From the NCBI RefSeq assembly GCF_000243815.2, contig NZ_AHMT02000054.1, positions 5,954 through 25,062 of the forward strand: a stretch of 19,109 nt of DNA, in the 5' to 3' direction. Numbering within the stretch: the first letter of the stretch is position 1; every line of letters starts with the position of its first letter. The DNA is from Leptospira alexanderi serovar Manhao 3 str. L 60 (GTDB lineage Bacteria; Spirochaetota; Leptospiria; Leptospirales; Leptospiraceae). Made by a program: the position numbers and the translations under genes. Of this stretch, positions 1 to 6,497 are shown in pieces. The notes below the pieces were generated by a model. It searched no databases. It was not told the origin of the DNA and saw only the letters and a list, made by a program, of their open reading frames with translations.

Positions 1-203
1 ATTCCATATTTAAAACTTTTTAAGTCTATTTTTCTTATTATCATATCTTCATTAAGTTCTCCATTTGGAAACTCCATTTGCAGATTCTCAATTCCTTGAT
101 CTTGATTAATCAAAGCAACAAATTTCTCTCGATAATAGATTTCGGCTATTAGCTTTTCATATTCGATATCACTCACGATCAAAACTTTTATATCACTATC
201 CAA
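1..203 (-). CDS. Candidate immunity protein for the orphan toxin tip (partial, runs off left edge)
   Basis: A reading frame on the minus strand stays open from a TTG codon at 203-201 to the window edge, about 67 codons. The start is chosen because GGAGG lies at 215-211, seven bases upstream, a much better ribosome binding site than most genes here have. The predicted protein begins MDSDIKVLIVSDIEYEKL and continues with IAEIYYREKFVALINQDQG and a ENLQMEFPNGELNEDM segment. I recall this layout from small acidic immunity proteins found next to Rhs/CdiA-type toxin tips, but I cannot name the Pfam family. It starts 12 bases after the stop codon of the toxin tip at 216-563, the usual toxin-then-immunity order. 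Role inferred: it binds and neutralises that tip in the cytoplasm. The frame shows no damage although the upstream toxin gene is broken. A GTG ten codons in is an alternative start. Confidence 0.6.
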   Translation of the reverse strand, partial: MDSDIKVLIVSDIEYEKLIAEIYYREKFVALINQDQGIENLQMEFPNGELNEDMIIRKIDLKSFKYG

Positions 204-215
204 AATTTACCCTCC

Positions 216-563
216 TCAAGGATCCAGAAAGCCTCTAAATGATCCGTCTTCATTATAGCGAACTCCGCGTTTTGTAATATTATCAATAATATCCTGACCA
301 CCAAATTTATTTGGCCGAATGATTTTGTCAGGACTTTGAAGAATCCCCTGTAATACTTTTTCTCCTTGTGTATTTCTTTCTGAAGGAGACCCAGATGATA
401 CTGGAAAAACACTTCCTTCGCGATCACCGTGTTTTTGTAAAGCTCGGCCTGCTTTTGTTAAACCATTTCTATCAAGCTCATTTCCTGCATTTATTAATTC
501 TTTAATAGATTTAGTTCCAAGGGGCGTAGAGATATATTTTATCAAAGAACTTCTGAATATCAT
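216..563 (-). pseudogene. Toxin tip fragment with GRALQKHG motif (predicted nuclease-like toxin domain)
   Basis: The readable tip runs from about STPLGTKSIKELINAGNELD through LTKAGRALQKHG and GSVFP to the C-terminal GSFRGFLDP, ending in TGA at 218-216. I recognise the GRALQKHG...GSVFP...NxxG(Q/E)xxLxxIL...GFL(E/D)P pattern from C-terminal tips of Rhs, CdiA and Hint-linked polymorphic toxins. Small basic tips of this kind are usually nucleases, so an RNA- or DNA-cutting activity is a reasonable inference, but I cannot name the catalytic residues. The tip is one frame away from the Hint fragment upstream. Adding one AT to the ATATAT run near 531-537, or removing one base there, would join FFDKI to STPLG. 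It is followed after 12 bases by the candidate immunity gene. The ATG at 563 is in the upstream frame overlap and is probably not a real start. Confidence 0.6.
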
Positions 564-1050
564 TCGAGTTCATAGGGTTCAGACCCTGTCTGCGCATCTG
601 TTCCGCTTCGTTTTGAGTTAACGACGGATCTCGAGGTAGTGCAGGTAATTCAGGCTTGTTCTCATTCGGATTACCATTGCTGTTAATAACTCCTCCACAG
701 TTATTACTCGAACAATAAGCAATACCTGCTGTCACAAGTGCATGAAGAATTCGTGCACCGAGTGGGATCGCGTAATTGTGAACCAACACACCCCCCTTAC
801 CTACATAGTAAGAATGAGTCTCTTCAATCTCTAAGTTGTAAACAGAAGTCGTCGACACAGAGTAAGCTGATATCTTTGTAATAGGAACAGAAGAACCGTC
901 CTTCAGCAAAACAATATCTCCGACTTTTAAATCCTTCACCTGAACCCAAGATCTTTCGTTCACTAACCAAAACGGATGATTCCAAGTTGTATGAAACGTC
1001 TCTTGAAAGTTCACCTCCACATCAAAAAAGATGATTGATATCGTGAACAA
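511..1050 (-). pseudogene. C-terminal half of the orphan Hint domain and pre-tip linker
   Basis: In-frame Hint sequence begins at about DVEVNFQETFHTTWNHPFWL (near 1022) and ends at GGVLVHN, whose histidine-asparagine pair is the classic C-terminal motif of Hint/intein autoprocessing domains. A linker of about 75 residues follows, with a CSSNNCGG element and PSLTQNEAEQMRRQG. The frame stops at 511 just before the tip. The first residues of this frame (MFTISIIF) are out of frame with the real protein. The N-terminal half of the same Hint domain lies in the fragment upstream, one base out of register. Removing one T from the six-T run (1024-1029, A on the plus strand) would read HDINHLF-DVEVNF continuously. 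The Hint sequence here differs from that of the intact giant protein. Confidence 0.7.
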
Positions 1051-1705
1051 AAAGTTCCGTTACAGCCTTGTAACTAACTTCCCCGCTCTCCTCATCCCAA
1101 GACAACACTTGGTCACCAACTTTCACTTCCTCAATCTTCTTTGTCCCACTCTTGGTATGAACTAACGTCCCCGCGGTAAAACAAGTCCTTGGAACAAACT
1201 CACCTTGAGAGTTTAGATAACCTTCCCCACTCGAATTAAATAAACCTAATGAACCTCCGAACATATCTCCCAAGCTACCAAACACTTGAGAAGGTAAATC
1301 CAAACGACTGCCACCTACTCCGCTGTTCTCCAATTTGTATTTGTCAAACACTGCTTGGTCGCTCAAGCCTTCGTAACCAGGTTTGGTTCGTTGCTGATCC
1401 AGCCATTCTTGTCTCTTCTCTGCTAACTTCTCTGCCGATGCTGCTGCGTTAGCCGCCGCGTTCTCTTGAGTTACCGAGTTGTTGTAATCGTTTTGAAAGT
1501 TTTGATTGATTCCGATCGGATCAAAAGTGTGCGTATTGAAGTTGTATCCAAGGCTCAATACATCCGCTCCTCGGAATTGATTGTGTAAACTCAGTAAGCC
1601 GTCGCTTCCGATGTTCAGGGAATAACCTTGCAGTCTGTTTAAGAAAGAACTTCCGTCTTTGTTGTAGTTGAGTCCAACGCTCGTATATCCGCTGTTACTC
1701 GCTAC
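1022..1705 (-). pseudogene. Fragment of TIGR04388-type protein: central segment and start of Hint domain
   Basis: This open stretch starts after an in-frame TAA at 1708-1706 and ends at the TGA created by the T-run insertion near 1024. It encodes SNSGYTSVGLNYN, then SLGYNFNTHTFDPIGINQNF, an alanine-rich charged stretch and PRTCFTAGTLVHTKSGTKK. The cysteine of CFTAGTLVHT is the expected first residue of a Hint domain. Nearly every residue matches the intact giant protein at about residues 1667-1864. After KVGD the two diverge, with QVLSWDEESGEVSYKAVTEL here against IVASFNEQKEEFEYN there. An ATG at 1558 could serve as an internal start, but nothing near it looks like a ribosome binding site. 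Confidence 0.7.
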
Positions 1706-2182
1706 TTAACGAAATTCCAGTGGAAGAATTTACCGTTTTGGTAGATATTTAAATCCACCGCTTGCCGTGTTAGTTGCCGCTTCCCGTTTGGTAGTTGACT
1801 CCTAAGAACGTTCCTTTCGGTAATCCAAGTGTTCCCGGAAAGTTTACGTTTAGGTTCACTCCAACTCCACTTCCAGGTTGAAAGCTTAGTCCTCCCGTTA
1901 AACCGACTCCTTTTAATAATCCAGAAGTTCCTTGGAAGGATCCCGAGATTCCTCCTCCCCATCCTCCCGCTACAGCGTCTTCTCCTGTGAACAAGTTACC
2001 TGTACGATGTGGAGTCCAACTTACATATCCTGTAAATGCGGAACCTGCTCCCGCTGTAATCGTAGATATCGCTGCGTTAGCCGCTCCCGCTATCGCGCCG
2101 TTGTTTCCTCCGCCCGTTTCGCCTGCTACGTATGCTTGCACTCCTGCGTTCGCTGCTGTGATTGCTGCTGCCGCCACATACG

Positions 2183-2217
2183 TTTTAGGGGTTAGTGAAT
2201 AGGAATTAGGGGTTAGG
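2183..2217. repeat. Degenerate GGTTAG-type short repeat at the cassette junction
   Basis: A run of imperfect 7-8 base units of the form TTAGGGG, TTAGTGAATAGG, AATTAGGGGTTAGG lies directly against the left end of the segment shared with the giant gene, which ends at 2180. The same kind of run lies at 16731-16790, before the giant gene's signal peptide codons, and inverted at 17351-17386. All read as CTAACCCCTAAT-like on the other strand. Confidence 0.65.
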
Positions 2218-2229
2218 AAAGAGGGCGGC

Positions 2230-2313
2230 TTTCGGAGAAAGGTCGTTTCGTATTTTAAGGTTCCATTGTATTCTATATTGCTGATTCGTTTCTCTTTCTC
2301 CGAAACCGGGCTC
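2230..2313. repeat. Short dispersed inverted-repeat element, copy 1
   Basis: TTTCGGAGAAAG at 2230-2241 is a perfect 12-base inverted match of CTTTCTCCGAAA at 2294-2305, with 52 bases between, followed by CCGGGCTC. Almost the same sequence, with two differences between the arms, occurs at 9447-9526. The left arm TTTCGGAGAAAG also marks every boundary of the 153-bp array at 16808-17266. The size and structure resemble a REP-like or MITE-like element; no transposase is attached. Confidence 0.65.
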
Positions 2314-2387
2314 TTCGCTTCAATCTGCAAAGCAACATGAAGTATTATCGTAAATATGAATATGATTCTATTTATTGCATGTTGCAT

Positions 2388-2792
2388 TGCAGTATTTTCG
2401 CTTCGATCCCTGCCGCTTTGTGAGTCGATGTTTCACTGTGGTTCAAGTGAAATTCCAGAGTGCGACCCATGGAATCTGTTGAATTCAGAGTCGGGTACTG
2501 AATTAATTTCGTTTGTAGAGAAAGATCGTTCCTTTATTCCAGTGAACACACGCCACACTAAATTATCCCGCGTTGTGGGTCTATGTTATTTCTTTTCTTC
2601 TTTTGGATCTCTCTTACTCAAAGAAAATCGTTTTCAAAGAACATGCTTTTGATCTCTTCGCACCGCCGGTGCAGTCGAGCTTGGTTCTCGAAAAAACTCC
2701 GAGATTTCAGACCAATGAGTAAAATATGAAGGGATTCTAATCTTTTACAATCATTTTTAATTCTTTTCGATTCAATAAAAATTTCATCACCT
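2388..2792. other. Gene-free stretch with an 18-base repeat and a small palindrome
   Basis: I see no convincing gene here. The 18-base sequence CGCTTCGATCCCTGCCGC at 2399-2416 recurs exactly at 9601-9618, in each case on the same side of the inverted-repeat element and 75-86 bases from its end. GCACCGCCGGTGC at 2660-2672 is a compact palindrome that could form a hairpin downstream of the gene at 2793-3791, but no T run follows it in either direction. Confidence 0.4.
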
Positions 2793-3791
2793 TTAACTAA
2801 TCTCAGCTAATTCCTGATTTAAATAAATACCTATCGTAAAAATATCTACGGGATCCTGGATTTTCTTTTTTGAATACAAAACTTCTCCAACGTATCTTCC
2901 ATAAACATCTTTGGATCTGCTTCTAACGATCACCTTAGTCTTTAAAGGCAATCTCTTCTTTAAAGACTCAAAATTATCTTCCCCTTCAGGCGAACCCAAT
3001 TCAGCAGACCAAACATTGTGCAAACGGATTCTTTGTCTGGTTATCACGTTAAAACCTAATTCAAATTTGGCTAAGATCGTATCCCCATCAATAACACGCT
3101 CTATTTCACCAAAGTAAAAGTAGAGTTCCGAAACATGAACCAATTTTGAATTTGACAAATTCCAACTTCCATTTTGTTTCTCGATTTGTATGATGTCGCC
3201 AACTTTGAATTTACCTATAAAACGCGAACTCGGTAATTCGTAATAACAGTAAAAACCCAAATCAATTAACAACGTCCCTTTTTCCTTACATACATCCTTA
3301 ATTTTATAATTCCAAAGAACTCCCTCCGGACGCCTCCATCTCAAAGTGGGAGCTTTTCTCAATTCATTTAAATCCCTGATTCGAAAGGACAAATCATCAC
3401 GATTCCAATTTCTTTCGATCGCCTCTTTCATTAGCTTCTCTCGAATATTTACATCCGCAATAGAAGACAAAATACGATAATGACTCCAGCTTAACCTAAC
3501 ATCGATTTTACTATTTCCGTAAATTTCATAAAACTTACGCGCATAAAAAAGATTGCGTTCCGAAAAACCTCTCTTGAGATGTTTTTGTAACTCCTTTGAA
3601 ATTGATTTCATCCAACTACCTGTTGACCTTTCTTGTTCTGTGGCTTTTCGTTCCACAGTTTGCAAAATCCTTCCAATCTCTCGATTGGCTTCTAATACTT
3701 CCGAATTGCCGTTCAATGAGCTTTGAAGACGCATCTCTTCGTATGCTTTCAATATCTTAGATATGACTTTATTTAATTCGGTGCGCTTCAA
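2793..3791 (-). CDS. DUF1016 N-terminal domain fused to a thermonuclease (SNase-like) domain
   Basis: The 332-residue protein has two parts. Residues of about 10-150 match the N-terminal helical domain of DUF1016/YhcG-type proteins: a helical start, RGFSERNLFYARKFYEIYG, then LSWSHYRILSSI and IRDLNELR. Residues of about 228-330 match staphylococcal-nuclease-like domains: RVIDGDTIL (D235, D237), RIRLHNVWSAE and DVYGRYVGEVLY. By alignment with the classic enzyme, R256, E264 and R299 occupy the positions of R35, E43 and R87, so catalysis looks possible. The metal-ligand aspartate of the D-T-P-E motif is replaced by tryptophan (RLHNVWSAE). The usual C-terminal nuclease half of DUF1016 proteins is absent and the SNase domain takes its place. 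No signal peptide is visible, so a cytoplasmic DNA or RNA nuclease is inferred. It is transcribed alone, divergent from 4101. Biological role unknown; a defence or mobile-element function is possible. Confidence 0.75.
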   Translation of the reverse strand: MKRTELNKVISKILKAYEEMRLQSSLNGNSEVLEANREIGRILQTVERKATEQERSTGSWMKSISKELQKHLKRGFSERNLFYARKFYEIYGNSKIDVRLSWSHYRILSSIADVNIREKLMKEAIERNWNRDDLSFRIRDLNELRKAPTLRWRRPEGVLWNYKIKDVCKEKGTLLIDLGFYCYYELPSSRFIGKFKVGDIIQIEKQNGSWNLSNSKLVHVSELYFYFGEIERVIDGDTILAKFELGFNVITRQRIRLHNVWSAELGSPEGEDNFESLKKRLPLKTKVIVRSRSKDVYGRYVGEVLYSKKKIQDPVDIFTIGIYLNQELAEIS

Positions 3792-4100
3792 GGGTTTACT
3801 CTGTATTCAGTAATACTAAATTAGAATTCTACTTCTTTTTTCGTCTTGTTTGTTTTAGATAAATAACGTTATTGTTTTTTGTCAGTAGTTATCTCTAACA
3901 CAAATTCCGAATATTCTTCCGAAGGGATAAAAAATCGGCTTTGGATCGGTCTATTCTAATACTCTGTTTTTAAATCCTTGTTTGGGACGTACGTCGTTAG
4001 AATTTCCTATTTATTGCAAACGAACTTTTTTCAAATGTCCCAACCACATTTCAAATTTAAATGATTGATCTTTTTATTATAATATGACATAATTTTAAAT
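3792..4100. promoter_or_regulatory. Divergent intergenic region with a candidate -10 box
   Basis: This A+T-rich gap separates two divergently transcribed genes and should hold both promoters. TATAAT at 4078-4083 lies 17 bases before the ATG at 4101 and is the only near-consensus -10 seen; no good -35 sits at the right distance. Nothing firm can be assigned for the minus-strand gene. Confidence 0.3.
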
Positions 4101-4721
4101 ATGTCACTTACAATACAAAAAACAAAACCAGCTAATAAATTTCACGTAATCCGATTATCTGGATTGGAAAACCAAGAGGAATTATATCACGTTAAAAAAT
4201 TTGCCAGCGATGTTTTCAATAACTTCGGATATACAAAATCTTTATATACCGCAGTGGACATGGATCTTTGGTCAACTTGGTTCTATGTCCGTGAGGGATC
4301 AGAAATTTTAGCCGCTATGCGAATTGTAGAAAAAAAACCGAATAATCTCATTCCTTTGGAATTAGGAATTATTAAAGGTAGCGATCCTATCCAAAGATAT
4401 GCAGTAATTGGCGACAATATCGCAGATTGGAATTCTGTAAGTTTCGTTCTATCTATAAAAGGATCTTGGGCAGCATTAGCAACCTTTCAAGCAGCTGCTC
4501 AGTATTGTATTGATAAAAATTTTGATATGGTCTACGGGTTTTATCACAAAAAAGTAAATTCTATCGTTAAACTTTATACTTCAATAGGTGCAATCCCATC
4601 TAAAAAATACGGAAAAGAAATTTACTTTCCGGAATGTTATTTTCAAGGAGAGTTAGTCTATCTTACACCAATCGAAATTTCTAAAGACGCTTTACAAAAA
4701 ATTAAGACAAGATCATGGTGA
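4101..4721 (+). CDS. N-acyl amino acid synthase / autoinducer synthase-like GNAT (LBL_2463-like)
   Basis: The 206-residue protein resembles the FeeM/LuxI-like branch of the GNAT acyltransferase fold, and I believe it belongs to the Leptospira family annotated as LBL_2463. The visible pattern is an N-terminal helical region with YHVKKFASDVF, then VDMDLWSTWFYVREGSEILA (residues 53-71), AAMRIVEKKPNN and LELGIIKG. A helix-rich second half follows with FQAAAQYCIDKNFDMVYGF and a VKLYTSIGA element typical of GNATs. Such enzymes move an acyl chain from acyl-ACP or acyl-CoA to an amino group, giving N-acyl amino acids or acyl-homoserine lactones. The substrate cannot be read from the sequence. The protein is cytosolic. 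It is followed after 24 bases by the membrane protein at 4746, probably in one operon. No clear Shine-Dalgarno precedes the ATG. Confidence 0.55.
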   Translation: MSLTIQKTKPANKFHVIRLSGLENQEELYHVKKFASDVFNNFGYTKSLYTAVDMDLWSTWFYVREGSEILAAMRIVEKKPNNLIPLELGIIKGSDPIQRYAVIGDNIADWNSVSFVLSIKGSWAALATFQAAAQYCIDKNFDMVYGFYHKKVNSIVKLYTSIGAIPSKKYGKEIYFPECYFQGELVYLTPIEISKDALQKIKTRSW

Positions 4722-4745
4722 CATGGAAATATCCGTGTCACAAAT

Positions 4746-5645
4746 ATGTCAATATTTTTTACTCTTTTAACTTCATCTTTGATATTCGGTTTTGGATATT
4801 ACATAAAGAAACTCAGTAATCCACTTATTGAAGTAAGGCGAAATTTTTTCTATTTAACCGTTTCCGTTGGGTTATGGACTTTATTTTCGGGATGCAGGCA
4901 ATTTATTCCTTATAGCATTCGTCTCTACGCTCCCAATTGGATTTTGATTTCAGTTATTTTCGCTCCTTATTTTTTGTCTAAAATAGTTAATAAACTTATC
5001 AATGAAAATTACAATACTTCTTATTTTCGAAAAGCTATAGAAATTTGTCTGATTTCATATTTAGTCTTTTCAGCTCTTTGTTTTAATTTGATTAAAATCA
5101 TTGATATTAATACTTTAGCTTACGAACCTAAACTAGCTTACCATATACTGATCCTTTATTCTATTCTTTGGATTTCTGAAAGTATTTTTAAACTTGCAAA
5201 ACGTTTAATAGACTCCGATGGAATGATTCGTGTTCGATTATCTCTAATGTCATTCGGAATTACTTCAGCGTTCTTAATTATCATTCCTTTAGTTTGGATT
5301 TTACCATTCTTTGAAATATATCTAGGATCTTATGCTTTTATTGGTACTATGATTTGTATAGGATTCTGGGGAGTGGCAATCCTACACTATGATGCCTTTC
5401 AAACTAGACTAGAAATTTTTTCCGGGAAACAAGTACCTATACTTAATAGAATCACTCTTAATCCAATACTCAAATTATATTCTATACTTGACCCTGAAGA
5501 ATTTGAGATGAAAAGATTAAATGCAAATTCGGTCCTTGCCAAAGAAGTTTTAGACACTGCTTTCGACTGGTTTTTTAAAGCCAACATACCATTTCAAGCA
5601 ACCGCCCGAAAAATCGCGATTAAGTATGATAAATATTTAAAGTAA
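4746..5645 (+). CDS. Seven-helix membrane protein resembling the sensor half of 7TM histidine kinases
   Basis: This 299-residue protein shows seven hydrophobic segments at about residues 3-20, 34-50, 64-82, 97-118, 130-150, 166-188 and 192-213. The segment after the seventh helix reads LHYDAFQTRLEIF, close to the junction seen in N-terminal 7TM sensor regions of Leptospira histidine kinases and regulators. The soluble tail of about 85 residues has no kinase, cyclase or DNA-binding motif that I can see. It probably sits in the inner membrane. Its position just downstream of an acyl-amino-acid-synthase-like gene makes a role in sensing or exporting that product possible, but this is inference. 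It ends five bases before the stop codon of the convergent regulator gene at 5651. Confidence 0.55.
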   Translation: MSIFFTLLTSSLIFGFGYYIKKLSNPLIEVRRNFFYLTVSVGLWTLFSGCRQFIPYSIRLYAPNWILISVIFAPYFLSKIVNKLINENYNTSYFRKAIEICLISYLVFSALCFNLIKIIDINTLAYEPKLAYHILILYSILWISESIFKLAKRLIDSDGMIRVRLSLMSFGITSAFLIIIPLVWILPFFEIYLGSYAFIGTMICIGFWGVAILHYDAFQTRLEIFSGKQVPILNRITLNPILKLYSILDPEEFEMKRLNANSVLAKEVLDTAFDWFFKANIPFQATARKIAIKYDKYLK

Positions 5646-5650
5646 TCTAT

Positions 5651-6034
5651 TTATTTTTTAAATTTGGATTCAGATAATTTATAGATTCGATTGATTATTC
5701 CTATAATCATTTTCTGATCTTCTTGGTGTATCTTTATAAACTTATCCATTACTTCCGCTAAACCGGGAATTTTTAATATATTTCGAATTATTAATTTCTC
5801 TTTGTCATTTCCGGGTTCTTCTTCAAACCAAAATTCACCTTTACCTTCCATAATCCAAACAGCAGATACTTTTGTTTTCATTTGAAAAAGTTCCGCATAC
5901 GTCCAAGTAAATTCTGTTTCTCCATTCAATAATCTGGAGGCGTTTGACGGATGAATCCTTAAAATATCGGCTAAACCTTTTCTGTTAATTTTTAAGGTGT
6001 TACATGCTTCTTGTAATCTTTCGAATTTTTCCAT
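5651..6034 (-). CDS. Small helix-turn-helix (XRE-like) transcriptional regulator
   Basis: The 127-residue protein opens with a helix-turn-helix of the Cro/CI type at about residues 8-45: LQEACNTLKINRKGLADILR, then HPSNASRLLNGETEFTWTYA, where NASRLLNG is the recognition-helix region. GKGEFWFEEE and a charged helical C-terminus of about 50 residues follow and could mediate dimer formation. It is probably cytosolic and binds DNA. Targets are unknown; the divergent small ORFs at 6065 and the neighbouring membrane genes are the nearest candidates. Its 3' end meets the end of the convergent 4746-5645 gene with only five bases between. Confidence 0.7.
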   Translation of the reverse strand: MEKFERLQEACNTLKINRKGLADILRIHPSNASRLLNGETEFTWTYAELFQMKTKVSAVWIMEGKGEFWFEEEPGNDKEKLIIRNILKIPGLAEVMDKFIKIHQEDQKMIIGIINRIYKLSESKFKK

Positions 6035-6064
6035 ATTTTTTATCGTGCAATTTGCATTTTTTAA

Positions 6065-6295
6065 TTGACTTATGTGTATATTGCTTTAGTGCTTATACTC
6101 GCATTCCAATTAGAGATAACTACTCAACTAAGAAGGATTCGATCAAGCAAAATCTTTACAGTCTTTGAATACAAAAATAGATGCAATTCTTTAGATACTG
6201 TTTTAGTGGACGTATGCCAAAAAACGTTGGGTTTTTTATCATTCCGATGGTTTGCCATGTCAAAAACCAAAATAAGGACTAACCATGATAATTAA
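6065..6295 (+). CDS. Possible small membrane protein (uncertain)
   Basis: A 76-codon frame starts at TTG 6065 (or GTG 6074) with the hydrophobic run YIALVLILAFQLEI, enough for one membrane helix, followed by a basic stretch QLRRIRSSK. It overlaps the next small ORF by 11 bases. I do not recognise it and no good ribosome binding site precedes it. The codon content is compatible with a real gene but the length allows chance. Confidence 0.3.
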   Translation: MTYVYIALVLILAFQLEITTQLRRIRSSKIFTVFEYKNRCNSLDTVLVDVCQKTLGFLSFRWFAMSKTKIRTNHDN

Positions 6296-6476
6296 CTATT
6301 TTAAAATAGAACCATTGAACATCAACAAATCGAAGTTAGACGAATATGAAAAATACTTCGGCAATACTTTATATAAAGTGAACCATGAGACCATACTGAA
6401 ATTCGCAAGTTTTCGCTACCAGAACAAGACACACCTTGAAAGGATCCTGGCTAACGATCTAACCAACAAAGCGTAA
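6285..6476 (+). CDS. Small hypothetical protein
   Basis: A 63-codon frame begins at ATG 6285 with AAGGA seven bases upstream, a better start signal than those of its neighbours. The product is hydrophilic, with no signal peptide or membrane segment, and reads INKSKLDEYEKYFGNTLYKV in its first half. It lies 21 bases upstream of the membrane AraC-type gene and on the same strand, so it may be co-transcribed with it. I do not recognise the family. Confidence 0.4.
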   Translation: MIINYFKIEPLNINKSKLDEYEKYFGNTLYKVNHETILKFASFRYQNKTHLERILANDLTNKA

Positions 6477-6497
6477 AAGATAATTAGATAAAACTTT

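Larger units (their letters stand above)
216..2387 (-). pseudogene. Orphan, truncated TIGR04388-type polymorphic toxin cassette (Hint domain plus alternative tip)
   Basis: This stretch is a degraded partial copy of the giant gene at 10111-16899, on the same strand. From 2180 down to 1113 it aligns with 12372-11309 over about 1.07 kb at very high identity. From about 1112 onward it carries different DNA: the rest of a second Hint domain and an unrelated toxin tip. The first roughly 1500 residues of the family protein are missing. In their place is a short signal-peptide-like sequence joined through a GGTTAG-type repeat. The frame is broken at about 1770 (stop), again between 1703 and 1750, at the T run at 1024-1029, and near 535. 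No full-length product can be made. It is best read as a silent donor cassette for tip exchange or a decaying remnant. Its four readable pieces are described separately. Confidence 0.75.
1770..2387 (-). pseudogene. Signal-peptide-like leader fused through a repeat to the glycine-rich segment of the giant protein
   Basis: A 205-codon frame starts at the ATG at 2387 with MQHAINRIIFIFTIILHVAL, which looks like a signal peptide. It then reads through the inverted-repeat element (SPVSEKEKRISNIEYN...TTFLR) and the GGTTAG-type repeat (PPSFLTPNSYSLTPKT). It enters the family-specific segment at YVAAAAITAANAGVQAY, which matches the giant protein from residue 1510. It ends at a premature TAA at 1772-1770 inside the GSGNYTASGG motif, where the homologue continues. 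The first part may be only chance reading of a repeat, but the frame stays open across the junction. A secreted fragment of about 180 residues could be produced; no evidence shows that it is. Confidence 0.5.

Noticed and set aside
188..427. 79-codon minus-strand frame over the toxin tip
   Set aside because: It overlaps the recognisable GRALQKHG tip frame and resembles nothing; a shadow.
2356..2652. 98-codon plus-strand frame
   Set aside because: It starts inside the opposite-strand leader and repeat region, has no ribosome binding site and is compositionally unconvincing.
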